Origin: Pseudomonas fluorescens
GTDB taxonomy: Bacteria; Pseudomonadota; Gammaproteobacteria; Pseudomonadales; Pseudomonadaceae
DNA length: 64,000 nt
NCBI RefSeq assembly: GCF_902497875.1
Contig: NZ_CABVHY010000009.1
Location: 1 to 64,000, forward strand
Direction of reading: 5' to 3'
In this document: piece after piece, positions 20,635-30,985 of the stretch
How the letters are laid out: every line of letters starts with the position of its first letter
Numbering within the stretch: position 1 is the first letter of the stretch
Translations under genes and position numbers: made by a program
Notes under the pieces: model-generated
The model's database searches: none
Told to the model about the DNA's origin: nothing
What the model saw: only the letters and a program-made list of their open reading frames with translations

Positions 20635-21090
20635 ATGCCAGAGCTTCATTTCAGCCCGCTTGCCGAGCCGCTACGCCCACTGCTGAACAAGTTCTATCGC
20701 CAGCACAATTCGCCGATGCGCGCGGCCAGCAAGGGAGAGTTATGGGTAGCCAAACGGCTGGAAATCATTGCCGGCCTGTGCCTGACACCGGTTGCCGAGG
20801 GGCAGTGGCTGACCGGGTTATTTGTCGATCCGGCCTGCCGGGGCCAAAGGATTGCCACGCAGTTGGTGGAGCATGCGCTGGCAACTGTCGACGGGCCGGT
20901 CTGGCTGTTTTGCCATCCAGACCTGCAAGCGTTTTACGAGGGTTTGGGATTTGCCAGCGACCCACGACTGCCCCAGTCACTGACAGAGCGTCTGGCTCGC
21001 TACGCTCGTAGCAAACCCATGATTGCCCTGGGCATAGAACCAGCGGTTCGATCGACTTCGGGAACTGTGGGGTTGAGCGGTGAATGCTAA
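20635..21090 (+). CDS. GNAT-family N-acetyltransferase
   Basis: 151 residues. The fold is seen in LWVAKRLEIIAGLCLTPV, LTGLFVDPACRGQRIATQLVEHAL (acetyl-CoA motif), WLFCHPDLQAFYEGLGF. Substrate unknown. Its last codons (GEC, then TAA) run straight into a REP arm: TAA shares bases with the AAAGATCGCAGC of the repeat. Confidence 0.83.
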   Translation: MPELHFSPLAEPLRPLLNKFYRQHNSPMRAASKGELWVAKRLEIIAGLCLTPVAEGQWLTGLFVDPACRGQRIATQLVEHALATVDGPVWLFCHPDLQAFYEGLGFASDPRLPQSLTERLARYARSKPMIALGIEPAVRSTSGTVGLSGEC

Positions 21091-21189
21091 AGATCGCAGC
21101 CTGCGGCAGCTCCTACGCCGACCGTGCACACCTCAGAATTTAGGGGCGCACACAAATCCTGTAGGAGCTGCCGCAGGCTGCGATCTTTT
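21089..21189. repeat. REP doublet
   Basis: Inverted REP copies at 21089-21116 and 21161-21189 between convergent genes. Confidence 0.92.
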
Positions 21190-21234
21190 GAAGCCCACCA
21201 AGACTTACCACAGACACTGGACCGGATAATCGAC

Positions 21235-21774
21235 TCAATCGTCCGCGGCAGGATCCAGATCCGGGAACATCACCTCGATAAAACCGAACTTGCTGAAGTC
21301 GCTGATCCGCGACGGGTACAGCCGGCCGATCAGGTGATCGCATTCGTGTTGCACAACGCGGGCATGGAAACCTGAAGCGATACGCACGATGGGCTCACCC
21401 TTGGGGTCGAACCCTTCGTAGCGAATCTGCTGATAGCGCTCTACGGCGCCACGCATGCCAGGCACCGACAGGCAACCTTCAAAGCCCTCTTCCAGGACCG
21501 GTCCCAACGGCGTGATCAGTGGGTTGATCAGGATGGTCTGCGGTACCGCTTCCGCCTCCGGATAGCGCTCACTGTGCTCGAAACCGAAGATCACCAGTTG
21601 CAGGTCAACGCCCACCTGCGGTGCCGCCAGGCCAACGCCGCCCACATGCTCCATGGTCTGGAACATGTCATCGATCAACTGCCAGAGCTCCGGGCTGTCG
21701 AACATTTCGGCCGGCACCGGCGGAGCAATGCGCAGCAGGCGTTCGTCGCCCATTTTCAGAATTTCACGGATCAT
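21235..21774 (-). CDS. def: Peptide deformylase
   Basis: 179 residues with all three family motifs: GVGLAAPQ (46-53), EGCLS (99-103, metal-binding Cys101) and HECDH (143-147, metal His pair and catalytic Glu). It removes the formyl group from nascent proteins. This looks like a secondary deformylase (no fmt gene beside it); the start overlaps the stop of the upstream BrkB-like gene by four bases. Confidence 0.93.
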   Translation of the reverse strand: MIREILKMGDERLLRIAPPVPAEMFDSPELWQLIDDMFQTMEHVGGVGLAAPQVGVDLQLVIFGFEHSERYPEAEAVPQTILINPLITPLGPVLEEGFEGCLSVPGMRGAVERYQQIRYEGFDPKGEPIVRIASGFHARVVQHECDHLIGRLYPSRISDFSKFGFIEVMFPDLDPAADD

Positions 21775-22718
21775 GTTTCGACTTCGTCAGTGGTCGGTTT
21801 GAGCGAGTGGTCCCGTCCCAATCCCGAAACGTGGTGTTTTTCGTCGTCCCCCAAGTCCTTCTCGCCTGGATGCTTGCCATGGGTCGACATGTGGTCGATT
21901 ACCGCATTCATTTCCGCGCCGAGCAACAAGGCCGCCGCAGAAATATAGAAATACAGCAGCAATACGATGATCGCACCGATACTGCCATACATAGCGTTGT
22001 AATCGGCGAAGGCTTTCACGTAATAACCAAAGCCCAGAGACGCGATGATCCACACCACCACCGCCAGCACCGAGCCCGGCGTGATAAAGCGGAACTCCTG
22101 CTTCACGTCGGGTGTGACGTAATAAATCAATGCCACCGCGACCATCAGTAACACCACGATCAATGGCCAGCGCACCAGGGTCCAGACGGTGACGATAAAC
22201 TCCTCCATGCCGATCTGCCCCGCCAGCCAGCCCATCACTTGCGGCCCCAGGACCATCAGCGCCGCGGCGACCAGCAGCATGCCGGCGATGCCGATGGTGT
22301 AGATAATCGACAGCGGAAAGCGTTTCCACATCGGTCGCCCTTCGACCACATCGTACGCCGCGTTCATCGCGCTCATCATCAGCCGCACACCGGCCGAGGC
22401 GGTCCACAGTGCAATTACGATACCCACCGAAAGCAGACCGCCCTTGGATTGCTGGAGCTGGTCGATCACCGGGTTCACTTGCTCGAGGGCCTGGGGTGGC
22501 AGTACCAGCTCCGACTGCAGACGCAGCCAGGAAAAAAAGTCCGGCAGGTGCAGGAAACCGATCAGGGCGATCAAAAACAGCAGGAACGGGAACAGCGAGA
22601 ACAGCATTTGATAGGCAAGCGCCGAGGCATAGGTCGACATTTCGTCGTCGACGAACTCGGTGACTGTGCGCGCCAGGACGCGATGCAGCGGCAAGCCTTT
22701 CAAGTCTGGAAAAAACAT
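21771..22718 (-). CDS. YihY/BrkB-family membrane protein
   Basis: 315 residues, six predicted membrane helices and the family pattern [22 protein letters not shown], followed by [18 protein letters not shown], and [20 protein letters not shown]. The family was once named ribonuclease BN but that activity is not supported. The tail is charged and His-rich ([19 protein letters not shown]). It overlaps the deformylase gene, so the two are co-transcribed. Confidence 0.88.
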   Translation of the reverse strand: MFFPDLKGLPLHRVLARTVTEFVDDEMSTYASALAYQMLFSLFPFLLFLIALIGFLHLPDFFSWLRLQSELVLPPQALEQVNPVIDQLQQSKGGLLSVGIVIALWTASAGVRLMMSAMNAAYDVVEGRPMWKRFPLSIIYTIGIAGMLLVAAALMVLGPQVMGWLAGQIGMEEFIVTVWTLVRWPLIVVLLMVAVALIYYVTPDVKQEFRFITPGSVLAVVVWIIASLGFGYYVKAFADYNAMYGSIGAIIVLLLYFYISAAALLLGAEMNAVIDHMSTHGKHPGEKDLGDDEKHHVSGLGRDHSLKPTTDEVET

Positions 22719-22845
22719 AAAGTCTTCTTTCGCCGCAAATGGGTTGAAGTCAATGGCGACTCAGGGGCTGTTTTGTACATCAAAAGTAGCTCAGTTGACC
22801 GCGTTGAAACAATTTCGATTCATTGTTAACTGTAACTGATATGAA

Positions 22846-22869
22846 AACGGCCATCCGCGGATGGCCGTT
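22846..22869 (-). terminator. Perfect 24-bp palindrome after the CsbD gene
   Basis: Arm AACGGCCATCCG with its exact inverse and no loop, then TTTTCAT on the minus strand. Acts as a strong hairpin terminator for the gene at 22893-23084. Confidence 0.75.
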
Positions 22870-22892
22870 CTACTGCAATCAAGCCGTCCACA

Positions 22893-23084
22893 TCAGGCTT
22901 TGTCGATGGTTTTCTTGATCGCATCCTTGGCCTTGCCAACGGCTTGCTGGGCTTCGCCTTTGTTTTCCTGGATCTTGCCTTCAGTGCGCAGTTTTTCGTT
23001 GTCGGTGGCTTTACCTACGCCTTGCTTGACGTTGCCAACCGCTTCGTTGGCCATGCCTTTCACTTTATCGCCAGTACTGCCCAT
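22893..23084 (-). CDS. CsbD-family stress protein
   Basis: 63 residues; MGSTGDKVKGMANEAVGNVK with repeated K-G-x-x-x-E-A-x-G-x-x-K units, the CsbD/YjbJ pattern. The family is abundant in stationary and osmotic stress cells, and is a small disordered-to-helical protein of unknown action. A strong hairpin follows the stop. Confidence 0.92.
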   Translation of the reverse strand: MGSTGDKVKGMANEAVGNVKQGVGKATDNEKLRTEGKIQENKGEAQQAVGKAKDAIKKTIDKA

Positions 23085-23283
23085 GATAGTTCTCCTGCAA
23101 AGCTTGAAGGGGTAATAGACGCTACGTAAGGGTTGACCCGAGGCCTTTGCGCGGAGTTTCATTTATTTTCCCTGCGTCATTTCATCGCCACGCGCAGGTT
23201 TGACTTTATGTTTACCCATCAACCCACGAGAATGCGCGACGTATTCAGGCCGTGGCGCTGAAGATCCAATCCGTAGGAAGGTT

Positions 23284-23661
23284 ATGAAACTCGATAAAAC
23301 GCAGGCCATTGCCCGCAGAAACCAGGAACTCGGCGGCGCTGTGCTGGGCGTCAACAACTGCCACTTCACCGAACTGAACCGTAACAAGAATATCTGGTGG
23401 TTCGATATTCCCGTCAGCCGCCTGGCCATCGGTCAATACGAGTGGATTCACTTGCTGCTACACACCCCGAGCACCGATCAGCTGCTGCACCTGAAAGTGC
23501 CAACGGCGTTCCTGCGCGAGAAAATGGAAGGCCTGGTGGTACGCAACCAAGGCAAACGCAAGCCGACCGTCAGCCTGGAACTGAGCGCTGACAAGGACGC
23601 GTTCCTTGAAGACGTGCGCCCGGCCGGTACTGGCGTGAATTTTGCGAAGTTTTTGCTGTAA
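23284..23661 (+). CDS. Conserved hypothetical protein
   Basis: 125 residues from MKLDKTQAIARRNQELGGAV, preceded by AGGAAGG. It has no signal peptide or membrane helix and no motif that I recognise. Visible blocks are FTELNRNKNIWWFDIPVSRLA, WIHLLLHTPSTDQLLHLKVP, and KRKPTVSLELSADKDAFL. The clean start, good ribosome site and following terminator support expression as a single-gene unit. Confidence 0.75.
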   Translation: MKLDKTQAIARRNQELGGAVLGVNNCHFTELNRNKNIWWFDIPVSRLAIGQYEWIHLLLHTPSTDQLLHLKVPTAFLREKMEGLVVRNQGKRKPTVSLELSADKDAFLEDVRPAGTGVNFAKFLL

Positions 23662-23693
23662 CCCGCGAAGTTTCCAGCGCACTACCATCGAAG

Positions 23694-23728
23694 AATCCGG
23701 AATCCGCTACGAATTCCGGATTTTTTTT
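23694..23728 (+). terminator. Rho-independent terminator
   Basis: AATCCGGAAT paired with AATTCCGGATT, followed by eight T residues, 32 bases after the conserved hypothetical gene. Confidence 0.9.
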
Positions 23729-23866
23729 GCCTGTCACACTCGATCTGGATACTGCTGCGAACAGGTACACAGTTTACTTCCCTGGGTTTTTGCCGATTTT
23801 CGATGAATACGGCACACTACCGGGCCCGAGCGCTTGCTTGGTTTTTTTAACTCATGCAGAAGCCGT

Positions 23867-26362
23867 ATGACCCGCTCCCCGTTCCGCCGTCTGGTATTTG
23901 GCACCTTGCGCCGACTGTTGTACCTCTGGGTTCGCTCGGAGACGATCAACCAGTCGTCCTTCACCCTCAACCTCGACCGCAGTCGTCCGGTGTTCTACGT
24001 CCTGCAAAGCCCTTCGCTGACCGACCTGGCGGTGCTCGACACCGAGTGCAGCAAGGCCGGCCTGCCACGCCCGGTGTTGCCGGTATCGGTGGGCAATCTG
24101 CTGGAACCGGCAGCGTTTTTTTACCTGACGCCAGAGCCCGACTGGCTTGGCCGCCAGGACAAACGCGGGGCACCGCCGACCCTGACCCGACTGGTCAATG
24201 CCTTGAGCCAGAACGCCGCTGAAGACGCCCAGATCATCCCGGTCAGCGTGTTCTGGGGCCAATCCCCGGACAGCGAGTCGAGTCCGTGGAAACTGCTGTT
24301 CGCCGACAGCTGGGCCGTCACCGGACGCCTGCGCCGGCTGCTGAGCATCATGATTCTGGGGCGCAAGACCCGTGTGCAATTCTCGGCGCCCATTCATTTG
24401 CGCGAGCTGATCGAACACAACAAAGGTCACGAACGCACCGTACGCATGGCCCAGCGGATTCTGCGGGTGCATTTCCGCAACCTGAAAGCGGCGGTGATCG
24501 GCCCCGACATTTCCCACCGACGCAATCTGGTCAAGGGCCTGCTGAATCAGCCACTGGTCAAGCAGGCGATCCTCGAGGAAGCCGAACGCGAGAACATCTC
24601 TGCGGAAAAAGCCAAGGCCCAGGCGCTGCGTTACGGCAACGAAATCGCCTCGGACTACACCTTCACCGCGATCCGCTTTCTGGAAGTGGTGTTGAGCTGG
24701 TTCTGGAACAAGATCTACGACGGAATCAAGGTCAACCATATCGAAGGCGTACAGGCCGTCGCCCAAGGTCACGAAGTGATCTATGTGCCCTGCCATCGCA
24801 GCCATATCGACTATCTGCTGCTGTCTTACCTGTTGTTTCGCAACGGCCTGACCCCGCCGCACATTGCCGCCGGGATCAACCTGAACATGCCGGTGATCGG
24901 CAGCCTGCTGCGTCGCGGCGGGGCGTTTTTCATGCGCCGCACCTTCAAGGGCAACCCGCTCTACACCTCGGTGTTCAATGAATACCTGCATACCCTGTTC
25001 ACCAAAGGCTTCCCGGTGGAGTACTTCGTCGAAGGCGGCCGCTCGCGCACCGGACGCATGCTGCAACCCAAGACCGGGATGCTCGCGATCACCCTGCGCA
25101 GTTTCCTGCGCTCATCGCGGATGCCGATCGTCTTCATCCCGGTGTACATCGGTTACGAGCGCGTCCTCGAAGGCCGGACCTACCTCGGCGAGCTGCGCGG
25201 AGCGACCAAGAAGAAAGAATCGATCTTCGACATCTTCAAGGTCATCGGTGCCCTCAAGCAGCGCTTCGGCCAGGTCGCGGTGAACTTTGGCGAACCGATC
25301 AAACTGGCGGAGTTCCTTGACAGCGAACAACCCGACTGGCGCTCCCAGGAGCTCGGACCACAATTTCGCCCGACGTGGCTGAACGAAACCACCCATCGCC
25401 TCGGCGAACGAGTAGCCCGGCACTTGAACGAAGCCGCGGCCATCAACCCGGTCAATCTGGTGGCACTGGCCTTGCTCTCCACCAGCCGCCTGGCCCTGGA
25501 TGATCGCGCCATGGTCCGGGTCCTGGATCTGTATCTGGCGTTGTTGCGCCGCGTACCCTACTCGCCCCATACCACCCTGCCGGAAGGTGATAGCCGCGCG
25601 TTGATCGAGCACGTCAAAGACATGGACCTGCTTTCCGAGCAGAGCGATGCCTTGGGCAAGATCCTCTATCTGGACGAGCAGAACGCCGTCCTGATGACTT
25701 ACTACCGCAACAACGTGCTGCACATCTTCGCCCTGCCGGCGCTGCTGGCGAGCTTCTTCCAGAGCAGTTCGCGCATGAGTCGCGAGCAGATCCTGCGTTA
25801 CACCCGGGCGCTGTATCCGTACTTGCAATCAGAGCTGTTCATCCGCTGGTCGCTGGATGAACTGGATGCGGTGGTCGATCAGTGGCTGGAAGCCTTTGTC
25901 GAGCAAGGGCTGCTGCGTTTCGAGAAAGAGGTGTACCTGCGTCCGGCACCGAGTTCGCGGCATTTTGTGTTGCTGACCTTGCTGTCCAGGAGCATCGCGC
26001 AAACTCTGCAACGCTTCTACATGGCCATCTCGCTGTTGCTCAACAGCGGGCAGAACAGCATCAGCGCCGAAGAACTGGAAGACCTCTGCACCGTCATGGC
26101 CCAGCGTCTGTCGATCCTGCATGGTCTGAATGCACCGGAATTCTTCGACAAGAGCCTGTTCCGTCACTTCATTCAAACCCTCCTGGATCTCGACGTACTG
26201 CGGCGCGACGAAGCCGGCAAGCTGAGTTATCACGAACTGCTCGGTGAACTGGCCGAGGGCGCGGCCAAGCGCGTTTTGCCAGCGGAAATCCGTTTGTCGA
26301 TTCGCCAGGTGGCGTTGCATCGCAGTGAAGATGCAGCGGATCAGCCAGAAAACGTCGGATAG
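23867..26362 (+). CDS. plsB: Glycerol-3-phosphate 1-O-acyltransferase PlsB
   Basis: 831 residues from [14 protein letters not shown]; an in-frame start 11 codons upstream is possible. The acyltransferase motifs are visible in order: [10 protein letters not shown] (catalytic H-x4-D), [25 protein letters not shown], and [11 protein letters not shown]. It puts the first acyl chain on glycerol-3-phosphate at the inner membrane. Length equals the family norm, with the long C-terminal membrane-associated region after about 540. Confidence 0.96.
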   Translation: MTRSPFRRLVFGTLRRLLYLWVRSETINQSSFTLNLDRSRPVFYVLQSPSLTDLAVLDTECSKAGLPRPVLPVSVGNLLEPAAFFYLTPEPDWLGRQDKRGAPPTLTRLVNALSQNAAEDAQIIPVSVFWGQSPDSESSPWKLLFADSWAVTGRLRRLLSIMILGRKTRVQFSAPIHLRELIEHNKGHERTVRMAQRILRVHFRNLKAAVIGPDISHRRNLVKGLLNQPLVKQAILEEAERENISAEKAKAQALRYGNEIASDYTFTAIRFLEVVLSWFWNKIYDGIKVNHIEGVQAVAQGHEVIYVPCHRSHIDYLLLSYLLFRNGLTPPHIAAGINLNMPVIGSLLRRGGAFFMRRTFKGNPLYTSVFNEYLHTLFTKGFPVEYFVEGGRSRTGRMLQPKTGMLAITLRSFLRSSRMPIVFIPVYIGYERVLEGRTYLGELRGATKKKESIFDIFKVIGALKQRFGQVAVNFGEPIKLAEFLDSEQPDWRSQELGPQFRPTWLNETTHRLGERVARHLNEAAAINPVNLVALALLSTSRLALDDRAMVRVLDLYLALLRRVPYSPHTTLPEGDSRALIEHVKDMDLLSEQSDALGKILYLDEQNAVLMTYYRNNVLHIFALPALLASFFQSSSRMSREQILRYTRALYPYLQSELFIRWSLDELDAVVDQWLEAFVEQGLLRFEKEVYLRPAPSSRHFVLLTLLSRSIAQTLQRFYMAISLLLNSGQNSISAEELEDLCTVMAQRLSILHGLNAPEFFDKSLFRHFIQTLLDLDVLRRDEAGKLSYHELLGELAEGAAKRVLPAEIRLSIRQVALHRSEDAADQPENVG

Positions 26363-26490
26363 ATAACTGCTAAAAAGTCAGATAATTCAGCAAAGAAGCA
26401 AGGAAGCTTCCTTGACGGAATTTCTAGTTGAATCTCCGACTACGCTGCTCAGTACGTCGGCTTTTCGACGCTAATGATAAGGAAATCATA

Positions 26491-26870
26491 ATGACCAGCG
26501 AACCCGAAAATATCCTTGAAGGCAACGTTCGGCCAGGACTGCCCGCGAATTCAACGTTGACCGTCATCTTGCAGGACGTCCCTCTGGCCGATGTTTGCGC
26601 CAAGGAACTTGCCCGCAGCGTAACCCCCAATGCAGAAACGGCAGGTTTGGACTTCAATCTTGTCTACGCTGCAGCCAATACCGAACCCGTCATAGCTATG
26701 CAATCAAGACGAACATTGAATCAAATGGCCAACTGATTTTTACCACCACAGAGCATCACCCGGTAGAGCCAGGCGCCGCTTATCTGCAACCATTGGAAAT
26801 CCTGGTCAGAGCCGTCGGCGAAAGCCGGGCATTACCCAAGGTACTGCGCAGCCCTCCACAAAAAAGCTGA
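26491..26870 (+). pseudogene. Frameshifted YbaY-like (YscW-domain) gene
   Basis: Frame 1 gives MTSEPENILEGNVRPGLPAN then STLTVILQDVPLADVCAKEL, matching the N-half of a YbaY domain. Near 26690-26700 it loses register and ends at 26736, while the next frame carries the missing C-half: YAIKTNIESNGQLIFTTTEH, then PLEILVRAVGE. The intact neighbour at 27736 has the same order (SARIEVDGKLMFISTEHHAV). A one-base change has therefore split the gene. It lacks the lipobox of its neighbour. Programmed frameshifting is not suggested by any slippery sequence. Confidence 0.72.
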
Positions 26871-26951
26871 ATCCACCCTGAATTGAGCGAAAACTCGCCT
26901 AACTCTCTGCTGGCGTCCGTCTTTTTTTGTAGTCACAGCAAAGGAATGAAT

Positions 26952-27638
26952 ATGACAACCATGGAAAAAGTCAGAACCCTCACCCTCAATTTTGTCTACC
27001 CGGAAGAAGTTACTTCATGGGAGGGTGTGAGTGCAAATATTGTCATCCGAGATATCACATCACCTAAAAAACCGGTTTCTATCGTTGTATGGGGAACGAA
27101 TCAATTAGCCAATGCACTTGAAACAATGTCCTTTGGTGTTGTTAACCCATCAGGTCTGGCAAGTTATTCAATAAGTCTCGAACTGGCCCGGGACGGTTCT
27201 TCACTATTCAGCTGCTCCGATTATTTATTCAATATCTATTGGAAAGATACCGACGCAGAAAACAAGGGTGCGCCGGAGCAGGGAACCATCTACCTCAATT
27301 CGCCAGGCATCTTGGCTGTACAGCCGCTTATCCTGCTCAAATACCCGTATCCGGCCGTTATCACTCTCAAACTCACTGAAATTTCCGAGAGTGGGGCCTC
27401 TGGCGACTTACTCAGTGAAAGCAAATTCCTGGAAGGCTCGCCTCGACCGTTTTACGTTCGCTACGATAAGGACAACGTAAAACCCGGACAACGCTACAAG
27501 CTGACTGGCTCGATCAAGTTCGCCAACCTTGAACATAGTGTACGTCCTGTGCAGCGTCACCATGTATTGAAGCCCACCCGACCCACCGTTTCATTTGGCT
27601 CACCCGTAATCACCGAGCATCAGACTCAGCCCTCGTAG
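26952..27638 (+). CDS. YbaY-like protein with diverged tandem domains
   Basis: 228 residues; ATG at 26952 is set six bases behind AAGGA. No signal peptide is seen. Its C-half (VITLKLTEISESGASGDLLS, then FYVRYDKDNVKPGQRYKLTG) is a clear YbaY/YscW-type domain; the N-half looks like a more distant copy (TLTLNFVYPEEVTSWEGVSA, YSISLELARDG). It lies between two other YbaY-type genes. Codon choice is more A/T-rich than surrounding genes, hinting at acquisition. Function unknown; family members form beta-rich pilotin-like domains. Confidence 0.65.
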   Translation: MTTMEKVRTLTLNFVYPEEVTSWEGVSANIVIRDITSPKKPVSIVVWGTNQLANALETMSFGVVNPSGLASYSISLELARDGSSLFSCSDYLFNIYWKDTDAENKGAPEQGTIYLNSPGILAVQPLILLKYPYPAVITLKLTEISESGASGDLLSESKFLEGSPRPFYVRYDKDNVKPGQRYKLTGSIKFANLEHSVRPVQRHHVLKPTRPTVSFGSPVITEHQTQPS

Positions 27639-27735
27639 CACTTCTTGGGTCAATCCATCGGCACTTTCCCGGTGAAATCGGCTAAATTGTCGTTGCCGCC
27701 CGTCTACTTCGGGCGTCAACGATAGAGATTTCCTC

Positions 27736-28134
27736 ATGTATAAACTCGCTTTACTGGCTCTTAGTGTGTTTCTCGCTGCCTGCCAAACCATGCAACCTGC
27801 CGCCAAAACCAGCCTCGACGGCGAAGTGTTCTACCTGCAACGCATCGCCCTGCCGCCCACCGCGACCCTGAGTGTCAGCCTGCAAGACGTTTCCCTTGCC
27901 GACGCCCCAGCGGTGGTACTGGACGAACAAAGCGGCCCGGTCAAAGGCCAGGTGCCTCTGCCGTTTCACCTCAGCTATGACCCGGCCCACGTCAAACCCG
28001 GCCATCGTTACTCGGTCAGCGCGCGGATCGAAGTGGATGGCAAGTTGATGTTCATCTCCACTGAACATCACGCCGTACAACTCGATGGCAAGGATCCGCA
28101 GCCGTTGAAAATTCGCGTCGATGCGCTACGTTGA
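27736..28134 (+). CDS. YbaY-family lipoprotein
   Basis: 132 residues; signal peptide with lipobox LAAC (Cys16), then one YbaY/YscW domain: PTATLSVSLQDVSLADAPAV, HLSYDPAHVKPGHRYSVSA, and LMFISTEHHAVQLDGKDP. Predicted outer-membrane-linked lipoprotein. Third of three consecutive related genes and the only intact secreted one; stop and the DUF4197 start are 27 bases apart. Confidence 0.9.
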   Translation: MYKLALLALSVFLAACQTMQPAAKTSLDGEVFYLQRIALPPTATLSVSLQDVSLADAPAVVLDEQSGPVKGQVPLPFHLSYDPAHVKPGHRYSVSARIEVDGKLMFISTEHHAVQLDGKDPQPLKIRVDALR

Positions 28135-28161
28135 TTCCCTCTCTTGATTAAGGAAGCTGCC

Positions 28162-28851
28162 ATGCTCCGTCCCTCCCTTCGCTTCGTCGGCCTGTGCGCG
28201 GGCTTGCTGATTTCCGCCAGTGCGCTGGCCTTGTCCCTGAACGATCTGTCGCAGACAGATGCCACCGGTGGGCTCAAGGATGCGTTGACCCAGGGCGCGC
28301 AAGTCGCCGTCAAGCAACTGGGCACTCCTGGTGGCTTCAGCAACAACCCGGAGGTCAAGATTGGGTTGCCCGGCCAACTGGGCAAGGTTGCCAAAAAGAT
28401 GAAGCAGTTCGGCATGGGTGCCCAGGTCGACGAGCTGGAAGCCAGCATGAACAAAGCCGCTGAAGCGGCGGTGCCGCAAGCCCAGTCGTTGCTGGTGGAC
28501 GCGGTGAAGAAAATGAGCGTGGACGATGCCAAGGCCATTCTCAAAGGCGGCAAGGATTCAGCCACCCAGTACCTGAGCAAAACCAGCCGCGAGCAGATCC
28601 GCGTCAAGTTCCTGCCGATCGTCAAACAAGCCACCGACCAGGTCGGTCTGGCCAAGCAGTACAACTCCTTCGCCGGCCAGGCGGCGAGCCTTGGCGTACT
28701 GGACGCGAAAAGCGCCAACATCGAAGGTTACGTGACCGAGCAGGCGCTGAACGGCCTGTTCGAAATGATCGCCAAACAGGAAGAAACCATCCGCCAGAAC
28801 CCGGCGGCAGCCGCCACCAGCTTGGCGAAGAAGGTGTTTGGTACGCTCTAG
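28162..28851 (+). CDS. DUF4197 exported protein
   Basis: 229 residues; signal peptide (LCAGLLISASALALS), then a helical DUF4197 domain: GLKDALTQGAQVAVKQLG, GGFSNNPEVKIGLPGQLGKV, AEAAVPQAQSLLVDAVKKMS, AYLSKTSREQIRVKFLPIV-like TQYLSKTSREQI, and ILKGG. Periplasmic, function unknown. Follows the YbaY lipoprotein gene closely, so probably co-transcribed. Confidence 0.9.
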   Translation: MLRPSLRFVGLCAGLLISASALALSLNDLSQTDATGGLKDALTQGAQVAVKQLGTPGGFSNNPEVKIGLPGQLGKVAKKMKQFGMGAQVDELEASMNKAAEAAVPQAQSLLVDAVKKMSVDDAKAILKGGKDSATQYLSKTSREQIRVKFLPIVKQATDQVGLAKQYNSFAGQAASLGVLDAKSANIEGYVTEQALNGLFEMIAKQEETIRQNPAAAATSLAKKVFGTL

Positions 28852-28854
28852 AAC

Positions 28855-28913
28855 GCCAAGATCGAAAGATCGTCTGAACGCAGCCCGAACCTGCGGCAGC
28901 TCCTACGCAGCGG
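28855..28913. repeat. Decayed REP element
   Basis: Fragments AAGATCGAAAGATCG and CTGCGGCAGCTCCTACGC are recognisable but the core is broken, so this is a mutated REP remnant after the DUF4197 gene. Confidence 0.6.
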
Positions 28914-29062
28914 CGTACACCCGGGAGATCGCGGGTGTACGGGGTCGCAGTAGGCGCTGACGAGGCCTGCAATCCTGGCGATCTCACACTCGCGGCAAAC
29001 CCCAATCCATGCCCAAGTACTGTGCATTTCTCTTAACTGACCGGTATAGAGTTCTGATCGCA

Positions 29063-30733
29063 TTAAACTTGATTAACTCTGCCCACCGCGCTTTCCGTGC
29101 TGAAAGATACCTCTTGCGCAGTGGCGTCACTCTTTTTACATACAGTCAAACGGTCCGGCTTTATGCCATAGGCCAGATACTCGCCTACTAATTGATTGAC
29201 ACAGGAACTTACGTCGGAAAAGGACACACCATGCTCCTTTTCGCCTTCAAGGAACACCATATGCGCATTGGCTGTTTGTTCAAAGGTACGCAACGCACCC
29301 GCAGCAGGTGTTTGATCATCATATTCAGCCTGCACCATCAACAGACTTTCTACTTGTGCCAGTTGCTCGACCGCTGGGCGTTCAGGTCTGACTCCGCTCC
29401 ATTGAGCACAGTGTCGAGCCATAAAAAGGCTTCCACCCACTGGAAACTGTTCGGCATACTCATCCTCTTGTCTCACCCAGAAATCATCATTTCCAGACAC
29501 AGAATCGTTACACAAAACGGTAGAGCGTACGGAATCTGGTCCACTCAGCCTTAAAGGCCCCGGCTCGAAATATTCATTTGGAGCTTGACTAAATACCGCG
29601 AGGGTCAATTCACCAAATAAAGCCTTTGCCCGCTCATTTATCATCAAGTCGGGGCTAAATACATGAGCCGCACTCATTTCATTCAATCTATCAGCGTCCC
29701 TATCGGGAAACTGTTGTAGCCACGCGCTGAGTGTTATCGCGGCCATCAGATTTTCTGGTTCTGCATAGTTAAGGCGAGCTGCAGCGCGAACGGCTGGCAA
29801 TAACGTCAGAAAACCTTCCCTAACAGTCTGTGGATCGTCACCCAGGCGGTATATCTGTGGTCTTTTTGCTGCTGGAGTCGCTACCAGATGATTAAAGATC
29901 CGCTCTTTTTCCGGCGCACCAACCAAACTGGCCATTTGTAATGGTGACGTCCAATCCAGGCTTGAATCCAGTACCATGCGCCCGGCACTTCCCGGGAACA
30001 ATGAAGCATACCAAGCACCTAGCCATGTTCCATAAGAATTGCCCAAGTAGTGAAGTTTGTCCTGCTTCAACTGAATGCGCACAAACTCCATGTCGCGCGC
30101 CGTTTGATCAGTATTGATATAAGGTGCTATGGCCTGAGCCTGACACCCTCTCGCGACAACTGCCGCGTTTAATCCAATCGTATGAACATTCTCAGAGCTA
30201 CGATCCTCAGTAGCATCATTCTGATGAGCAATAGACTCTTCGGAATGGCACTCTAGCGTGGTGGTGGCATTCCCACCGACACCGCGTGGCGTTATTTCAA
30301 CAACATCGTACCGCGCCAGCAGGTGCTGGTAACCGTCACCGTTAATAGCATCTTGCGCGTATTTCTCCCACACAGAAGCAAGATGGACTGCAAATATCCC
30401 TGCTGAGGCACTCCCAGGCCCGCCTGGATTAGTCAATATAGCGCCTTCTCGCACGTCTGGATTTTTTGCAGAAACGCGGGTGATGCCAAAAGTGATAGTC
30501 CCTTTAGCCGGATCAAGATGATCAAGGGGAGCGGTCACGACGCCACACTGGGTGCGTGCGCGCAACTCTTGTGAGTATTGGTCCAAGGGAAGATCAAGAC
30601 ATTCCGCAAGCCAATCGATGTTTTGTTTTGCTGCACTGGAGGTTTGACATCCCATCAACCCCAGAGGTATGGCAATCACGAAGATCAGTCGGCAACTGAG
30701 GGGCCTGTAAAAAAACACCGCGCGAGTAATCAA
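29063..30733 (-). CDS. Tripeptidyl aminopeptidase-like alpha/beta-hydrolase lipoprotein
   Basis: 556 residues. Signal with lipobox LMGC (Cys29). The peptidase S33 features: oxyanion stretch LTNPGGPGSA, nucleophile elbow GNSYGTWLG, acid in AEYDDQTP and His in EGEKEHGVSF, with the C-terminal TAP-like domain. It probably releases peptides or hydrolyses small amides in the periplasm. Codon use and A+T content are visibly higher than its neighbours and the gene is flanked by A+T-rich spacers, suggesting transfer. No partner genes seen. Confidence 0.82.
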   Translation of the reverse strand: MITRAVFFYRPLSCRLIFVIAIPLGLMGCQTSSAAKQNIDWLAECLDLPLDQYSQELRARTQCGVVTAPLDHLDPAKGTITFGITRVSAKNPDVREGAILTNPGGPGSASAGIFAVHLASVWEKYAQDAINGDGYQHLLARYDVVEITPRGVGGNATTTLECHSEESIAHQNDATEDRSSENVHTIGLNAAVVARGCQAQAIAPYINTDQTARDMEFVRIQLKQDKLHYLGNSYGTWLGAWYASLFPGSAGRMVLDSSLDWTSPLQMASLVGAPEKERIFNHLVATPAAKRPQIYRLGDDPQTVREGFLTLLPAVRAAARLNYAEPENLMAAITLSAWLQQFPDRDADRLNEMSAAHVFSPDLMINERAKALFGELTLAVFSQAPNEYFEPGPLRLSGPDSVRSTVLCNDSVSGNDDFWVRQEDEYAEQFPVGGSLFMARHCAQWSGVRPERPAVEQLAQVESLLMVQAEYDDQTPAAGALRTFEQTANAHMVFLEGEKEHGVSFSDVSSCVNQLVGEYLAYGIKPDRLTVCKKSDATAQEVSFSTESAVGRVNQV

Positions 30734-30985
30734 TTTAATATCCCCATCTCGGTTACTTATGGAATAGTTATATTAGTACCCTTTATATTGCACAACCTTA
30801 AATCTATGTTGCTGATTGCAACAGCAAATAAAGCTATACCTTGTGGTATTTATTACAACTCCTTGCAGGATGCTTGTCTGCCCAGGTGTAATCGGCATCG
30901 CCACACAAGAATCGGGGTAGAACTGGCGTAGCCTGGGATCTTTTTGCAGACCACCGATACCCGCAGATCACAGCCTGCAACAGCC

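Noticed and set aside
26491..26870. Programmed ribosomal frameshift in the first YbaY-like gene
   Set aside because: There is no slippery heptamer or stimulatory stem at the junction; a plain indel is simpler.
28921..29062. tRNA or small RNA in the gap before the peptidase gene
   Set aside because: No cloverleaf with CCA-compatible ends was found; the only structure is a decayed REP.
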